Assembly: GCA_024529925.1 (NCBI GenBank)
Contig: JAFEUB010001801.1
Location: forward strand, 186,001-250,000
Source: Ophthalmolycus amberensis
Taxonomy: Eukaryota > Chordata > Actinopteri > Perciformes > Zoarcidae
Length of the DNA: 64,000 nucleotides
Direction of reading: 5' to 3'
Both the position numbers and the translations under genes were made by a program. The notes below the pieces were generated by a model. That model had not been told where the DNA came from. It made no database searches and was given only the letters and a program-made list of their open reading frames with translations. The first letter of the stretch is position 1; each line of letters starts with the position of its first letter. Of the stretch, positions 34,924 to 49,395 are shown one piece after another.

Positions 34924-37900
34924 TTAAAATACTTCTCACTTGTCCTCTGTGGAGTTTTTTTGCCATGTCCTGCAGCACACATTACTAAACAGTGGAGTGC
35001 GTGGATGGACTCCTCTTTGGAGATCCCAAATTCTAATTATGGAAATGAAGGAGACTTTATTTTAAGATTGAATGCTGATAGTGAACTTTCCAATTTTTGG
35101 TAGAACTTGATTCCGCTCGCCTGGAAGGTCAGCCTCTTTTTTCATTAAATGCCCGGCCTTGAGGTATTGCTGACAAAGTATAATCACTATTCTGCATTAA
35201 TATGCTGATCAAATCCTGGGTTCCAGGCGTAGACGTGGCTTTTCATCCTCGCCATCCTGCCCCCACATTTCCCATCAAATATTCAGCATCAAATATGCAT
35301 CATCAATGCAGTTTTGGGCACTCTGTACCTGTTACAGGGTTACTTCCCGACATCACACGGCAGGATTGTGCATCCTGAATGCCTATTTAGGCGTGCAGGG
35401 ACAGTTCTTTACGCCTGGCTGCAGACATCATCTGCAATCTGTTTGAATGGGGGGTTTTATGCATTCTAAATGCATTTTGCAGAGGGAAATCACCCGCCTC
35501 CGAAGAATGCTTAGCACACAGTGCCTTATTAATTTTCCCTTGCAAAGCATGACAACGTCCTTCTATTTCAAATAACGAAGGTAATAGCACTCTGCAGCGG
35601 GGAGTACCACCAGTTGAGCCAATACAGTTTATGAGATCGTCGCCAGGGTACAATGGTGACCAGTCATCTGCCCTTCTGCAGGTTTTCTGTTGTCTCACTT
35701 CATTTCTTTTCTGAAGCAGCACTCGGGGAAACTTTTCAGCAAAGCAAACATGCATTGCTTTGCATGAAAAACTATATCTTTGTGGACGTCCTGGAGTGAC
35801 GCTGATGCAGTCAGAGCAAGCACATCATCACTGCAGCATCATCACTGTCATGCTTATAATCACAACAAAGAATGTCCCTTCCGCTATCATTCCTCATAAG
35901 AATTGTGTGAACAGTTGATGATCACCGCCCCGACACAAAAAGCAGTTATCTGCTTGTACATTTGAAGAAAAACCCGATATTTTAATCCCGGCATAGACAT
36001 ATGATTTATTCCTTTTTGATAAGTGGAGAGAATTTGGAAAGCAAAAGAAAATAAAAGCCCTAACAAAAACTTTAAACAGTTGTTCTTTTCATAATCCAAA
36101 TATTCAGACAAAACACCAACTTCAACAGTGTTGAACACAGCTACAAGCTTCAAACCCCGCTGTGTTCAAGTATTTGTATTCCACAAACTCACAGTACGCA
36201 CAAATCTCTGAGCAGTGATAACTGTCATCCTGAAGGTCAAGATCTTCAACAGTCTGTCTTCGGGATTTGAGATAGCCACGGTAAGAAGAGATGGAGATAG
36301 AATAACAAAAAATGATTATAGTGGAATCTGGCATTTTCTGGATGAATGCACTTTGGCACTCCGAGACTGATTGTGAGTGACACTCTATGACCAGTCCAAG
36401 CCTTTCTGAGCATCTGTGCAGTCAGTGACAGGGAGGGGAGGTGTGTGTGTGTGTGTGGGGTTGGGGGGTTCTGTTTGTGTTATCATGTGGCTTTTATTCT
36501 GTTGCTGAATAACTTACAGCTAGAAGATTATATGCGACAACAGTATACAGAGAGAATAAGTAATGTTGGCATTTCTTCCTTTTACAGCAGAGGTCTGTCA
36601 GGTGATTTAACACACCCCTGGCAGCCATATTGGGTCCTTAGCTTTCAGCTTCAGTGGTTTTTAACAACTGATTGTGTTTCTAAACAAAGCGACGCCTTTG
36701 TTGTCTCAACCTGATTGATTAAACACGGGAAATTGATTTGGCAGTTATACATTTGATTGATTTTTGCTTTAGGACAATGTCGGCTTGTCTGCTTGCTAAC
36801 AATATTTCCTGCTAACATCGCTGTCTCATATCTTGACACATCTGATTTTCAAACCAGATGATCAGGATTGATACACACTCTGGGACCGGACAGAGGATTT
36901 GACTCAGTGTACTGGGAAGGAAAACTAAGAATTCTGAGATTGTCTGAGTCATGATCCCATCAAGAAAATCAATGAGTGGGTTGTCTTAAGAAACAACTCA
37001 GGGGTGTCGGTGTGAAAGCGGGAGACGTTTTCCTGGTTGAAAATTTGGCAATGTGACGGTCGATGGTGTGTTAAAATGCCTTTTTGCAATGACAGAACCG
37101 TACTGATGGCGAGAATAGTGAAAATGACAAGTTTATTTTCCTATTTATTCTGTGTGTGTTTCTCTGTTAAAAGGAGAGAAAGACTGAGAAGCACTCAGGG
37201 CTAAATAAAAAGAGATGATGGGAATATCATTTTATTATTTCCCTCGTTTGTACCCAATGCTATAGCTAAACTACTGTAGCAACTACAACGAGCAAAACAA
37301 CAGTCATGTTAGCATGCACGTAAGCATGAATGGCTAGCTGCACGCTAACATATGCTAAATAGCTTGTAAGCCAGCTTGCAAAAAAGTATTTAATTCAATT
37401 TAATTCAGCACATTCTTCATGAAAACACTCCTCTTGGGTCCTGGAGGAAATAGAACAATTAACATTTCATAATTCTAGCAGCCTGCAGAGTCTGTCAGCT
37501 TGTGGATCCTCTCTTTTAGCTAAATGCAAGAGGAACCAAGACAAAGCAATGCTAGCGTTAGCATTGGTGTATGTTTTTGAATGTGGAGAGAACACTATAC
37601 CACTTGAATGGTATAACTTTGTATTTTATAATCAACATCTACAAAGGTGTCTTTCTAAAATAAGATGATTGAATTGAAACACCATGTCTCTTTATAACAC
37701 CAGCTGTCTTTCATCTTCAGTTGGTAGAAAGAAATTCCACATGACTGTACTCTTTCTCAGGGACTTTTTTTTTGGATCTTGCTGTTTGGAGAGTTTTTCA
37801 GCAGACCTCCATGTTGTTGTCAGTTGTGGCTGCCGAGAGATTTATGATGCAATTGCGCAGCCTCCATAAAGAAAAGAAAATATGAGCTTGGTAAACACTG

Positions 37901-40900
37901 AGGACATCATTTTGCTTACATTTCCGCGACCTTTTGTTCCAGCAAGGGAGATTCATTGTGAAATGTCTGAATATATCACCCATTTCTGCTCATCAAAGAA
38001 ATATCGATGGCCTCTGCGGCTTCATTGTGGTCTGGGGAGATAACATATTTGAAACCCTGATCTGATTGGAGTGCACATGAGCTGCAATCGTAGGCTGCTG
38101 CAAGAAACAAAGGTTTTCTTCGGCTTAGGGATGCAGTTAGGCTGCTTTTGTTCTCTCTGCAAAGCTCCTGTTGGCTTGACCTAAGTCAGGATGACATGTT
38201 CACCTCCTATCCTCAGTACCTATTTCTGGATGACTGTAACTTACTCTGACATTGCTAGGGGCAGCACTTCCTCCGTATTACTCACAATAGAAAATCTCAC
38301 TAATATATTTTGGCTGTTATTTATCTCGGGCAAAAAAAAAATACGAACCCTTTCTGAGGAGTAACAATTGAATAAAATGTGTTTTGGACCCACTTAGCTG
38401 TTATATTTGAAAGTGCATTTTGAAATATTCAAACAGGAAGCAGCTCAGACATTAATTCATTTTGTTCACATTCAGCAGCATTTAGACAGCAACAAAGCTA
38501 GCGCTCTGTAATATGTAACAAAATCAGTTTTATATTTCAGGTTATTCATTCAGTTAAGATTCAATATCTGAGAAAACAAAATCCATCACAGTAGAGTAAA
38601 CATTGTTTGAAGCCCAACCTTACAATACAAATAGATGAGCTTCTTTCTCTAACCAAGTGGTATCAAGAAATGTGCAAGTGCTCTTAAACGATATGAATAC
38701 TCCAGGTCCATTGTTTATTGGATTACAAGCATTTTCTCTCTCTCAGCCTACTGAGGCATTCTATTCGTGTAATATGAAAATATTGTATGCCGTTCAGTCC
38801 CCTCAGAAAGCACTACTTCTGCATTGTAATTAGGAATAAATTCCTGAAAATTATTACAAATTCCCTTTGACATTTCACAATGCGAGTGTCATTTCCAGTT
38901 GAAATTAATCTGTAAATCAATCAACATTATCCTCAAGAACGTCCCGAAAGGCACGGCGGAGATTTCATATGATTGATCGAGTTGTAGTTGACGTATTTCA
39001 ATCATTGTGCTGTTTAGAGAATAATCTAGAAACGCAAAGTGTGTTTTTGCCGCTCGCACAAGTCTAAGAAGGCCTCAGGGTAATGTGCGGTAAGGTAAAG
39101 AGAGGTTAGAAAGAAAGAAGAAGAGTCAACTGGAAACTCATTTTAATCAACCTTTTCTCATCACACATAATAGGCTACATTTAGCTATCTAGTCCATCAC
39201 GATAATCACCTTTGGTTTCTCAGGCTGCAATCCGTTTGACTCTGTATCAAAATTTAAATCACAGGATGCAGCACAAAGATGTCTTTCAGAGGTCTGACAG
39301 AGAAGAAGGGTCGTGGCGACACGGCCGCTTTGAATAAAATATGCCTCAAGATTAAAACAGCTTTCTGCCATTTAAAGGGAAACAGGGTGGAATTTCAATA
39401 ATCAAAGGTTCTCTCATGAATGGCATTGCGGTTTGCTTCAGAGTTTGAGTTGAATCTTTTTTGAGGTTGTTTTTTTTTCAGCGTCGGAGGAAATTTAGGG
39501 GGATGCAGATAACAAGCATCAAAGGCAGTCACTTATACTCAAGGCTGTGATGTTGCAGGGTTGCCCGCTATATTCTGCCAACAGCATCCAGGACGATTTC
39601 ATTTATTAACGTTCTCCATCTCATCATTGTGAGCAAAACTTGAAAATATTGCCAATCAAGGAAAGCGTCAACTCAGAGTCAATAAATCGCACTTTACCTG
39701 TGAGCAAAGCAAACACAATTTCAGGCTTGTGAATCTCACAGTTTGTCGTCTAATATTGACTCAACTGTGGGGATAGCAAGCAAATTGTCAAATCAAGTGT
39801 CATACCCCTGTGATTGAGACTAAAGGTAAACAAAACTCATCCTATCATTTCCTCACTCTCTGTGTGGAGAGTATTGCTGCATTTCACAGCAGAAACCGGC
39901 AACGACTGGCAGGATGCAGTCGGATCCTGAGCGCGGCGGAGAGCTCTGTTCTATTTATAATGCACGGGGCACTCGCCTGTCCTCATGAATAAACCTTACT
40001 GGGATGAATGCTTCCCACTGGGACTACAAAATGGGAGTGAATGGGAGGGTAATACCCGTACTTCCATCACACCGAGGCAGAATACATCGACAACTTCAGC
40101 AAGTAGGAAATTAATACATTCAATCATAAGTGGAGGGTACTGCTACATAGCCTACTGTTGAGATTTACTATCTAAATGATTTGGTGAGAAATGAAAAAGC
40201 ACAAAACTGTTATGTAGCCTAAACCAATCATATAATTCCAGTACATTCCTCTATTTTGCAACAAACAAAAGTAACCAAAAGTAAAAAATAGTAGCTGATA
40301 TTAACAATAATGCTATTGAACACAACCCTGAACCTAAACAATGCTGTTTGTAATAATACCTATTATATCATCATTTTCATGATTCAATCAATGATTACCA
40401 ACCCGGGGTAACATTAGTTGTACCTCTGCAGTAGCTCAACTATTTAACTCAGCTAACTCAAATAAAACATGGAAGTTATAAATAAAAAAACAATGAAACT
40501 GAAATGTTGTATTTGTCTAAATTCAATGGATAAATAGTTAAAATAGAAATAAATAAAGTTATAAATAGTGAGCTAAAAGCAATGGCTCAAATAAAAGGTA
40601 CAGAGTTGGTAATGTTCTCCAAAAACATTTTTGATATTTTTGTTGAAATTCTCAATACATCCTGTCAGCAAGCAATGAATTCAATGCTCTGACAAAAATT
40701 AAAGAAGGTATCCGTAGCTGTGGCTTCTTGCTAGATTTAGCAACGTTTGGAGCTAGTGTGGCTAGCTACTTTCATTGGGAAAGAGTCGGCAACACCGGGC
40801 TAGGTTTTTCAAAATCTAGCTTACTCTTGCTAGTTACTCAAGATTACCAACCCTAACTTTAAAGAGTTTGAAATAAATAGCTAAAAACTAGTCAGTCAAA

Positions 40901-41948
40901 AACAATGGATAAATGTAATAGTTTGAAATAGTTAACGGCAATGGAAAAATGGTTTAAACGTCGTCAACTTGGCATGAACAATTCAATTATATTTTTCAAA
41001 TAGTTCAACAAAATCCTCCTTTATCATATATAGAATTCAATAACATTAAATAACAGTTCATAATATTCATTCATAAGGACATATTTGGTCAAACAAGGTC
41101 GAGATCGACAGATTCAAACGATTAATGATTGAAAGTCATGCACTTTGTGTTGAAGCATTTTGTGTGTCTGAGATTTTGGCTTGGTGGCGTTAAGTTTGAC
41201 TCTTTTGTGGGAAGAGGTCAAATAAACTCTGCTGTTAATTTTGTGAAAGCAATCGACACAAATGTATATTTTGTGATGGTCAATAAGCTTAGTGACCTCA
41301 GGATAGCACCGCCGCAGGAAAGCAATGACTCAAGCATGCGAGCAGCATGATTCAGGAGACTGTGACCCGAGTGACGAACTGAATATTCTGTTTTTGCATT
41401 CTTAGTTCATGATATGTGTGTTTCTCGGTGATATCTTGCAAATTGCTCACCCTCACCCAGTATCCTGCTAAAATTGGCCCACATGCTTCACATGTGTGGG
41501 AATACTCTTCAGTAAATCGCTATGAAGGCTGCCCGAGAAAGTCTCCAATATGTCTACTTGATTGATTGATACCAACGCAGTGCTGCTTGTTCTTCGGGGC
41601 CACGAAAATGCCAATCAAATTTCACCTCCTCTTCATATTTAATACCACAACAGCAGCACCAATTTACTTTTTAATTCCCATCGCCAACAAAGAAAAAAAC
41701 AGGCGGCAGAATTTGTAAACAACTGTCTCTGTTTTTTCCGACCCAGTGCTTTGATGTGACCCAAAGGTGATGCCAATGGGATTGACAACACGCTCCTGCA
41801 GGGCTCTTGGATTTGGAATAAATCACCGAGACAGGCCCTACCCTCTCGGTGCTGTGCTCCTGGACACTAATATATCTCCCATATAGCTCGCTGCCCCAGT
41901 CACTCCGTTCAAATGAGGAAAAAACGACAAGGTGCCTTGAGGGAAATG
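34924..41948. other. Long intergenic stretch
   Basis: No exon recognised over 7 kb. GT then G run near 36,440-36,468. 40,430-41,000 is very AT-rich with diverged echoes of AAATAGTTAAAATAGAAATA and ATAGCTAAAAACTAGTCAG, probably an old repeat. 35,800-39,800 looks mainly single copy. Confidence 0.4.
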
Positions 41949-41966
41949 AATTGCATGCATGCAATT
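41949..41966. promoter_or_regulatory. Perfect 18-bp palindrome with overlapping octamer-like halves
   Basis: AATTGCATGCATGCAATT equals its own reverse complement. Each half reads ATGCAATT, close to the POU octamer half-site. One such palindrome is expected by chance about once per few hundred kb. Confidence 0.4.
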
Positions 41967-44900
41967 TACTAATACATCGGAGAAATAACACCTCATAAAT
42001 GTCAGTGTGGTGGGGGGGGGGCGTAGATTTGACAGCGATTAATTTATTCCCAACAACTCACTGCTTTAAATACAGAGCGATGGTCTGAGACATCACAAAC
42101 CTGATATCAAAGTGTATCAAAGGATAAAAACAAAGGAGAGACACAACAAAGAGTTGAGATGTGTGGTAACCTGCTTTCGGATCAAAAGACCACGAAGTGT
42201 AAATGCAGATAATAAGGTCAGTGATGGGTGAAGCTCACACATATCGCCCGGAAAACAGATAACCGGCAATTTTATATCATTTAAAATGTGGCTCTACTGG
42301 TCTTAAAACAGCTGTATAATTCAACAGCTTCAGCAACATTGTGGAACCCACATTCAGAGCTGGTTCTACAGCAGGTGTCACTGAAATGGGTTGTCATTTA
42401 GGTTGTCACGCATAAGAAAATTAACCATTCAATTTTTTTTTTTGTCTCATGTTCGATTGCCAGGATCGGTCCCAGCGGGGGATTGCATTACACCCAAATG
42501 AATGCAAAACCGGTTGGCAGATTATCCTATGGCTGCATCACATCTTATTTCACGGGTAAATAAAGGATCAAGAAACACATTAGAGACTACTCTCGTATTT
42601 AATCAACTTACAGCCGAGCATTATTTGCATGACATAATCAAATGTTTTTCGTTTCAAGCGCTTGTGAAGCATTCATGCCGCCAATCACGTGACCTCTCAA
42701 AATATCTCCTCCTCTTTCATATTTTATGCCTCCTGCCTAATTTAAAGGAAGGAATTAGAGCATAAAATAACTTAGCTCTGTGTGTGGGGGAGGAGCAGTG
42801 GACACACACATGACATTAAGCGTTCTCCTCTTCCTCACCCCCCTCACCCCACTCCCCCCCCTGCCCCGAGCTCATGCCAACAAAAGAGAAATATTTATTT
42901 TATTGCGGGATGTAGGAATCTTCAGTTTAAAGCCTCGCTTACATCATGGAAGTCCAGTTTCTTAAGAAAGACGTGGCGGTTCACTTTGTGTATTCAGCAG
43001 CAACAGATTGAGATACAAACCCAAGCATGCAGAGTTGAGGGGGATTACATGTTACACTAACTTGATTAATTCAGATCTAATCTGTTGCCAAAAATGGAGT
43101 ATAGATGACACTGACAGTGGAATACCAAATTCATCATTCAGGTCATTTTAAATGCAGAAATGGAATTTTTAATTCCGCCACTTTGAGCACAAACAACGTC
43201 GTTCGATAATGAACTGCGATAAATTAAACCGACTACTGGCTTGACCCGAAAGTGACGGGAAATCAAATCATGTGCCGACTTTGAGTTGTCCAGTGAATTA
43301 TGTATATCAATTTAAAGAAGCTGCGCTGCCTAAAACCAGATTAGCTGAATATGTGAGTCATTTTTTATTTTAATTATTTTCTGTGTTGCATACACAATAA
43401 TAAAAAAAAAAAACTGAAACCAAGCAACAAAGAAGAATCTGCTGACTTTAATATTAAACAGCAATAACACAGCTGCACCAATGTTTCCCTTTGGCACGTA
43501 AAATACGTTAAAAATAAAAAAGTGTCGTCTACACCAATAAACCATGTTGCTGATCAGAAAATGGTTCAGATTGGAAACGAAGCGCAAAGACCTCCAGTGA
43601 CCACTCTGGCTGGAGATAATACAGCGTATACTGTGTGTGCACCAAGGATGAGCGTAGCTCGGAGGATCCTGAGAAGCATTACTTATTCAGGCAGTCCTGA
43701 CATCGCTCGAAAAAAGAGACAATGACACACTTAGTTCAGAGCTACTCCTGAAAACAAGCCACGTCTGCATCATTTCATTCACAACAAGCAGCAATCACAA
43801 CATGCTGATGTGCTAAGAATACAGGTTATAAAAGGTAACAATAAGATATGTGCTTCCTCCAGCTGTGCCGGTAACCAACCTCATTAATTTTCTAAATAAA
43901 GGATTAAACTCTGCTCGTTGTCAGTTCAATGCACATTTAATGGCGTTGTGTTTTGTAACCTTTCTTCAAACCAGACGAGCTAAATGAGGACGCTAACCTC
44001 TTCAGTGCGATGACTCACTGGGGGTAACAGTTGAAGGGAGATGCATCTGCACAGGCAGATCCACCGAGCCACACGTACGTATACAACCACACACCTACAG
44101 CATACGCACGGTGTGCAATGACAGCCTTATATTCGCTATGACAAGTGATACATTTTGCTGGCCCCGTATAGCCCTTAATCTCGCTCTTTCAGACTTCTTT
44201 AATGTCAGGACACGAGACAGGGCTGCAGCTGGCACACTGTGCAGGGCGTGCGTGAGGAATGAAGCCTTTACTATGAATACAGGAGGAAAATAAACCAGGT
44301 TGGGGATTTCTGAGAGCAACGGTGACGCTGCACACACACACACACACAGTCGTGCTCACAAGCAAGGCATTGCATACATTGTGCTGCTTATATGTTGAAA
44401 AGTAGAGCAAAGGCATTGACCTCACTTCTGAGCCTCCAGAGGTTCTCTGGCCCAATCTAGCAGCAGCACAACAGGATGTAAAACATGCATGAGTAGCTCG
44501 TAGCATCATGGGGGAGTGTTAGCCAAGCCGGCCTTGACATCTCTTATATAATGCTAATAGGGACGGCGGGGTCTTTCGCCGTCTCGTGACGATTCCACCG
44601 CAGCTATTTCAACAACAAAAAACACGATTCCATTTCCCCCCCCCGTGAATCTGCCTCGTCTGTAATTCTTTTTATTATTATTCTTCTTCTCTTTTTTTGC
44701 ATAAATAAAATGAACGACCCGTGTGCCGCAAATGGACTTAAATGCACCGCCTCGCTCACACCAGATGCACATAGTGCTCATTGCTCAGTCAGTCATTTCA
44801 AATGTAGAAAATTCATTACACATGCATCATTGATTTTAAGCTGCATTTGCATTGTGCACAGCCTTAGGTCTGTTGGGGAGAGAACTGCTTTTTTTTACTG

Positions 44901-45304
44901 GCAAACAAAGCTCCAGCTAAAGCAAACACTAAGCACTTTGTTTTCTAGCTTCCTTTGTAGGCTCGCATTATAATATCTTTCACGAGTTAATAAAAGCGGG
45001 AACAGATGAAAAATGACATTTCACACTACACAGAGGTTTTTAAATTTCTCTCTGCCAGAGATGATTTGGTTTAGCTGCGCAGCCGGAACGTTACTGCCAC
45101 AGAGATTATGATTTATAAAACTTTAAAGAAACGGAGCAAATCTTTGTCAGCCTCACAAATCAGAGGTCTAACGCAGGGTTTTTCTTTTTCAGCACTGCAG
45201 TGTCTGTTTGTGTGCATGCGCTGCTGGATCAACGCTGATCACAGCGTCAAGTTGTGGGATGTAATGCATTCATTTAGATTAAGTCACATGTGGCACAGCC
45301 TACA
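41967..45304. other. Intergenic DNA, nothing coding recognised
   Basis: G run at 42,009-42,020, A run near 43,402, CA run at 44,333-44,348. No exon or RNA gene seen. Confidence 0.4.
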
Positions 45305-45400
45305 GCAGCACTTCTCAACCTGTCTGGCTGGAGACCTCCAAAATCAAAGCGACAGGCAGCACACTTTGGTGCTGTGGAATGAATTAATTTTCTCCAACCG
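45305..45400. repeat. Fragment of a hAT-type fish repeat
   Basis: CAGCACTTCTCAACCTGTCT followed by GGCTGGAGACCTCC resembles the common transposon end GTGGTTCTCAACCTTTTTGG with CTTGTGACCCC. Short and diverged. Confidence 0.4.
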
Positions 45401-45679
45401 AACTCCTGCATTGAAAGAACATCAGAGAGGAAAGCTAAGGAGTTGATTTATTTAACAACAACAAAAGATTGTTATCACAGAGAGGTGAGACAGTGTATTA
45501 AAAAAAGTGTAGTGCTGTCGGGCTTACCCAGTAGAGCTATTATCATGAGTCCCAGTTTGAAACATTACATTAATCAACACCTGGAAATTAGTTTAAAAAT
45601 AAGCAATCAAAAAACTTCAAATCCAAAAGTTACACTCTGCTCAACGGCTGGAATCAATACGGAACAAGAAGGAGCCTTA

Positions 45680-46215
45680 AATCATATTTAAAGGGGACAC
45701 ACCCCGGGCAAAAACATTGTTTTTTCAGGCACTGGTCATTTTAGATATTTTGGTCTTTTTTGCTGTCATTACACGTCTTCTTTCAGACTAGTGGAAAGAA
45801 AACATCCAAAACACACATTTAGGAGTTTACTTTACTACTTAGTCTATTTGCATCTGTAGATTTCTGTTATTATTTCCTCAGACTCTCAGCCAGAAATCTC
45901 CACTTTAGTAGCACCTATACGCTAAGCTTTCCAATCGAAAATGGATTTGTCATGGCCGTTGACAGTATTCTTTTGATTTATGGAGTGATTCAAAGAGATA
46001 TCCAAAATTCCCTCTTTAAAAACATTTGACACCAATATGTAAACCAAATCATCATTTTGAAACCCGGCTTCATCCAATGTTCAGATTTCTGCTCTGGAAA
46101 TGTAGAACATATTTGAAAAGATAACGCCTCATTTGCATATTTAAACATACAATTTCAGAAAACTTTTATAATATATATATTTAATATGTATAATATTAAA
46201 AAAGATTATATTTAG
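45680..46215. repeat. Long dispersed fish repeat
   Basis: Contains in order AAAGGGGACACACC, TCAGGCACTGGTCATTTTAG, GGTCTTTTTTGCTGTCATTA, CCAATCGAAAATGGATTTGT and ACGCCTCATTTGCATATTTA, which I recall as successive blocks of a teleost repeat. No coding capacity. Not searched. Confidence 0.5.
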
Positions 46216-46491
46216 TGATAACTGGGGAGGTTCCATGGTGATCTCTATTAATCTTTTTACCCTATTCTCCCTTGAAGTGTTGTTATTCTGCTGATTGACC
46301 CTCTGTTGTTGCTCTCCATTCAGACTCTATAGTGCCATTTCTTGATTGCAGCCACATTCGATTTATTTGCATTTTGTTTGCAGCAGGCATTGAAGACGAG
46401 ACTGCAGTGACCGTGACGCTGCCTCCCTGCATATTAGCATGGCAGTGAGTTTGGGAGACTGTCCCTGAAATATTTGGCGCAGGTCACAGCA

Positions 46492-46549
46492 AGCATGCAA
46501 GCTGCTGGAGTGCCCTTGAGCAAGACACTGCAGCAGCTCCAGGCATGCT
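46492..46549. repeat. Imperfect hairpin of 58 nt
   Basis: Left arm AGCATGC-A-AGCTGCTG-G-AGTG pairs with right arm (reverse complement AGCATGC-CTGG-AGCTGCTG-C-AGTG): 19 pairs, one 1-against-4 internal loop, one mismatch, 13-nt loop. The loop side reads GTGCCCTTGAGCAAGACACT, a phrase typical of fish SINEs, so it may be a SINE fragment. Confidence 0.5.
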
Positions 46550-49395
46550 GTTCTGTAAGCAGGAACAACACTGTAACCCCTGTGGGAAAAAAACAAAATT
46601 CTCATTCAGGAATGTGTAGTGTCTCTCGCATGAAGCAAATTCAGACAGCTTTCCTCTTTGAGCACATAAATAAGATAGAAAAGCTTTGCGACTGAGCTCA
46701 ATTCATGGAAAAAAGAATCTTATTTTTTTAAGATAACTGAAGGTTCTCAGAAAGAATTGCACTCGACTGTTGCAATGTCAGCCATGATTGCTGAATGTTG
46801 CAATGTCTGTGGCTTCGTGGCTTGATAAACTGTTTTCCCATCACATTTTATTTTGTCTGTAGCTTTGGAGGATGTAACAGAACAACAACAAAAACTGGGC
46901 TGTTCCCCACCAGAGGGAGAGGAGGAAGGTTCTCCAGGGACCGTTTGCGACAGACGTGATTATCATCCATCTGTTCAATTAATCGTCCGCTTTCTGAGAA
47001 AATGAATGAAAAGGGCGCTGAAATAAAGCACATTGATAGAGAAAGAAGACAAATTGAAACAGTGGTCTCATGCATTTGTAAGCGTGAACTGTGAAAAATG
47101 GACATATTAAATGGAAACTGGAAGGCTTTGCCTAATTTCCGAGAATAGGGGCCTCGCAAAATATGCATAATATCGATATCTTGCCTCTCTGACAAGTGAT
47201 AAGGATAATGAGCTTTTCTTCCTCCTCTGCCGGGGCTCAAGGAAATCACATTCTCTATGTTACAGATGTAAGTCTCATTATCTGACCTGAGTTCCTTCAC
47301 TTCAATTCCCACAGTCTTTGCTCACTAAGCGCATCAGGCTGATTAAAGAGCTTTTCCAGGAGACTAAGCCTGTTTTTATGCGTGGGTCCCGCGTTATCAC
47401 ACCACAAGCACAGCCTTGTGCTTTGGCGGCCAAACAGATAGTGTAGCCTACGCATCCCAAAGCTGGCTTTGACTCAGACAGCAGCACATCACCTTCCTGG
47501 ATTCCTCAGGTTCCCTCTCCTTTCGATCGGCATCACACACACACACACACACACACACACAAGGCGTGGTGGCCATCAAAGCATCCATGAACTGTACAGC
47601 ACTTTTGCAAAGCTATACCAAATAGAATCACCAAGCATCTTTGGGAATCTTTGGGGAACTTTTGCCCATATTTCCGTTCTTATATTTAAATATACTCTCC
47701 TGAGAAGCAATATAATGTTTTGTGATGAATACACAATCGATTTGTCTTTAGTTGATCAACAGAAAATGAACCGTCGACGACAATTGATAATCGATCAGTG
47801 ATATTACATTGGTAAACTTCTCAAATATGAGGATTTTATCACTTAAATGTCATCATAAATGTATTATTTTGGGCTTGTTGGTCAAACTAAACAACATTTT
47901 AATGTTGACAGCGCACTGGGAACTTGTGATGAACGTGTTTCACTATTTAATGGAAAATCCACGAATCAATTTATAATAATAATAATGTGTTGAATTAAAC
48001 AAATACTGTAAACTGGGCTTTACATGCTGGTTATTCTATAAAGTGAGTCCATTCATCACCTCAGGAACATTTACCTCAGAGGTACATTCTGAGGGCATCA
48101 ACACTGATGCATTTTTAACATTCATTCATCAAATGAATACAATGACAATCTTCATATACTCCCAACACATGCTGGATGAGTCTTTGAGGCCTTTTTTCAC
48201 TTTATCCTTTATTTATGCATCTCAAATGTTACCTCCGTGTTCATGCTGGAAACACATGCTTTTTCAGTTCAACCACTGCATTATTTAAAGTTTTGCTATG
48301 ACATGAACACCAACTATATATATTCTATATATTACTTGTTTAATTATGACCATTTAAATAAGTAAAACATTACATTTTTATAGGATGTTGTGAATAAAAA
48401 TCAATTAATTGTAGTTATCCAAAAAGTAACAGGATATGTGTAATACCACACGTCTCTTTACGGCGGCCTCTGTGGCTGGAAAGGTCATTATGCAAATGTG
48501 AGTGTGACTTCCAAAGAGGACTCTCTGAAAGAATGTTCGAGATCCTGTTTGATTGAGCCAGTGTGATGGCTCCTTCCTACTTCCACAGGGACGAAGAAAA
48601 TATTGTCAGGTCGGCTCATCATCAAAAAGAGCCTCAGACCACCAGCGTCTGGAAGCCTCGTGGGACTGGCCATTTGGCTATGTTTCCATGACAACCAAAA
48701 TAGTATGAATATTTTACACGTTGTTTCGTTAAGGGTGCCTCGCTTTGTGATCATTTTTTATGCTGCATCTTTCTGTTACATAACTGCTATATCGCTTGGT
48801 ATACAGGCCGCAAAGAGTAATGTTCAGACAACGCATTGAGTTCGAGCCCATTAGTTCAGCCAGTTTCAAAGGCTGAGAGTCGTCTGCACTGAAATACCGC
48901 CTTTAAAAGTGAAAATGAACTTTTTGGAATTCAGTTTTATGTGGTAAATGGCATCAGATCTATTCCAATACACGTCATTGTATCTTAAAAGGATACAAAA
49001 TTGCAATACATTTCCATCATATCATAATATGTTCACCTTACTTCCATCAGGAGACCTAGTTATGTGTGTTTACAGCAAAATGACCCAGTTTGCTTTTATC
49101 ATACCAACACCAGTCAATGCACATTTCTTTTCAACAAATTGGGAACACAGCATGATGCTTTGCAAATGATCAAATCGAGGATTGCTGCAGTGGTGGCAGG
49201 ATGCCTGACAGCCCAACATCGTTACCGTAACTCACCACTACAGTGTATGTTTTCTGTCCTTCACAGCCTCTCTAGGGGCTTCAAAGGTTTGAGTCATTCA
49301 TCTCTGCATCCGTGGACATTGAAAACTGCATATACATACTCTGTTTATCAAGATAATCAACATTACTATTATCTCTTGGCTGGCTGGAACCACAG
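46550..49395. other. Intergenic DNA with a CA microsatellite
   Basis: (CA)n at 47,534-47,561. A 154-codon minus frame (46,848-47,312) has no known domain. Nothing else recognised. Confidence 0.4.

Noticed and set aside
46848..47312. 154-codon minus-strand frame
   Set aside because: No family resemblance, and no supporting splice or regulatory signals.
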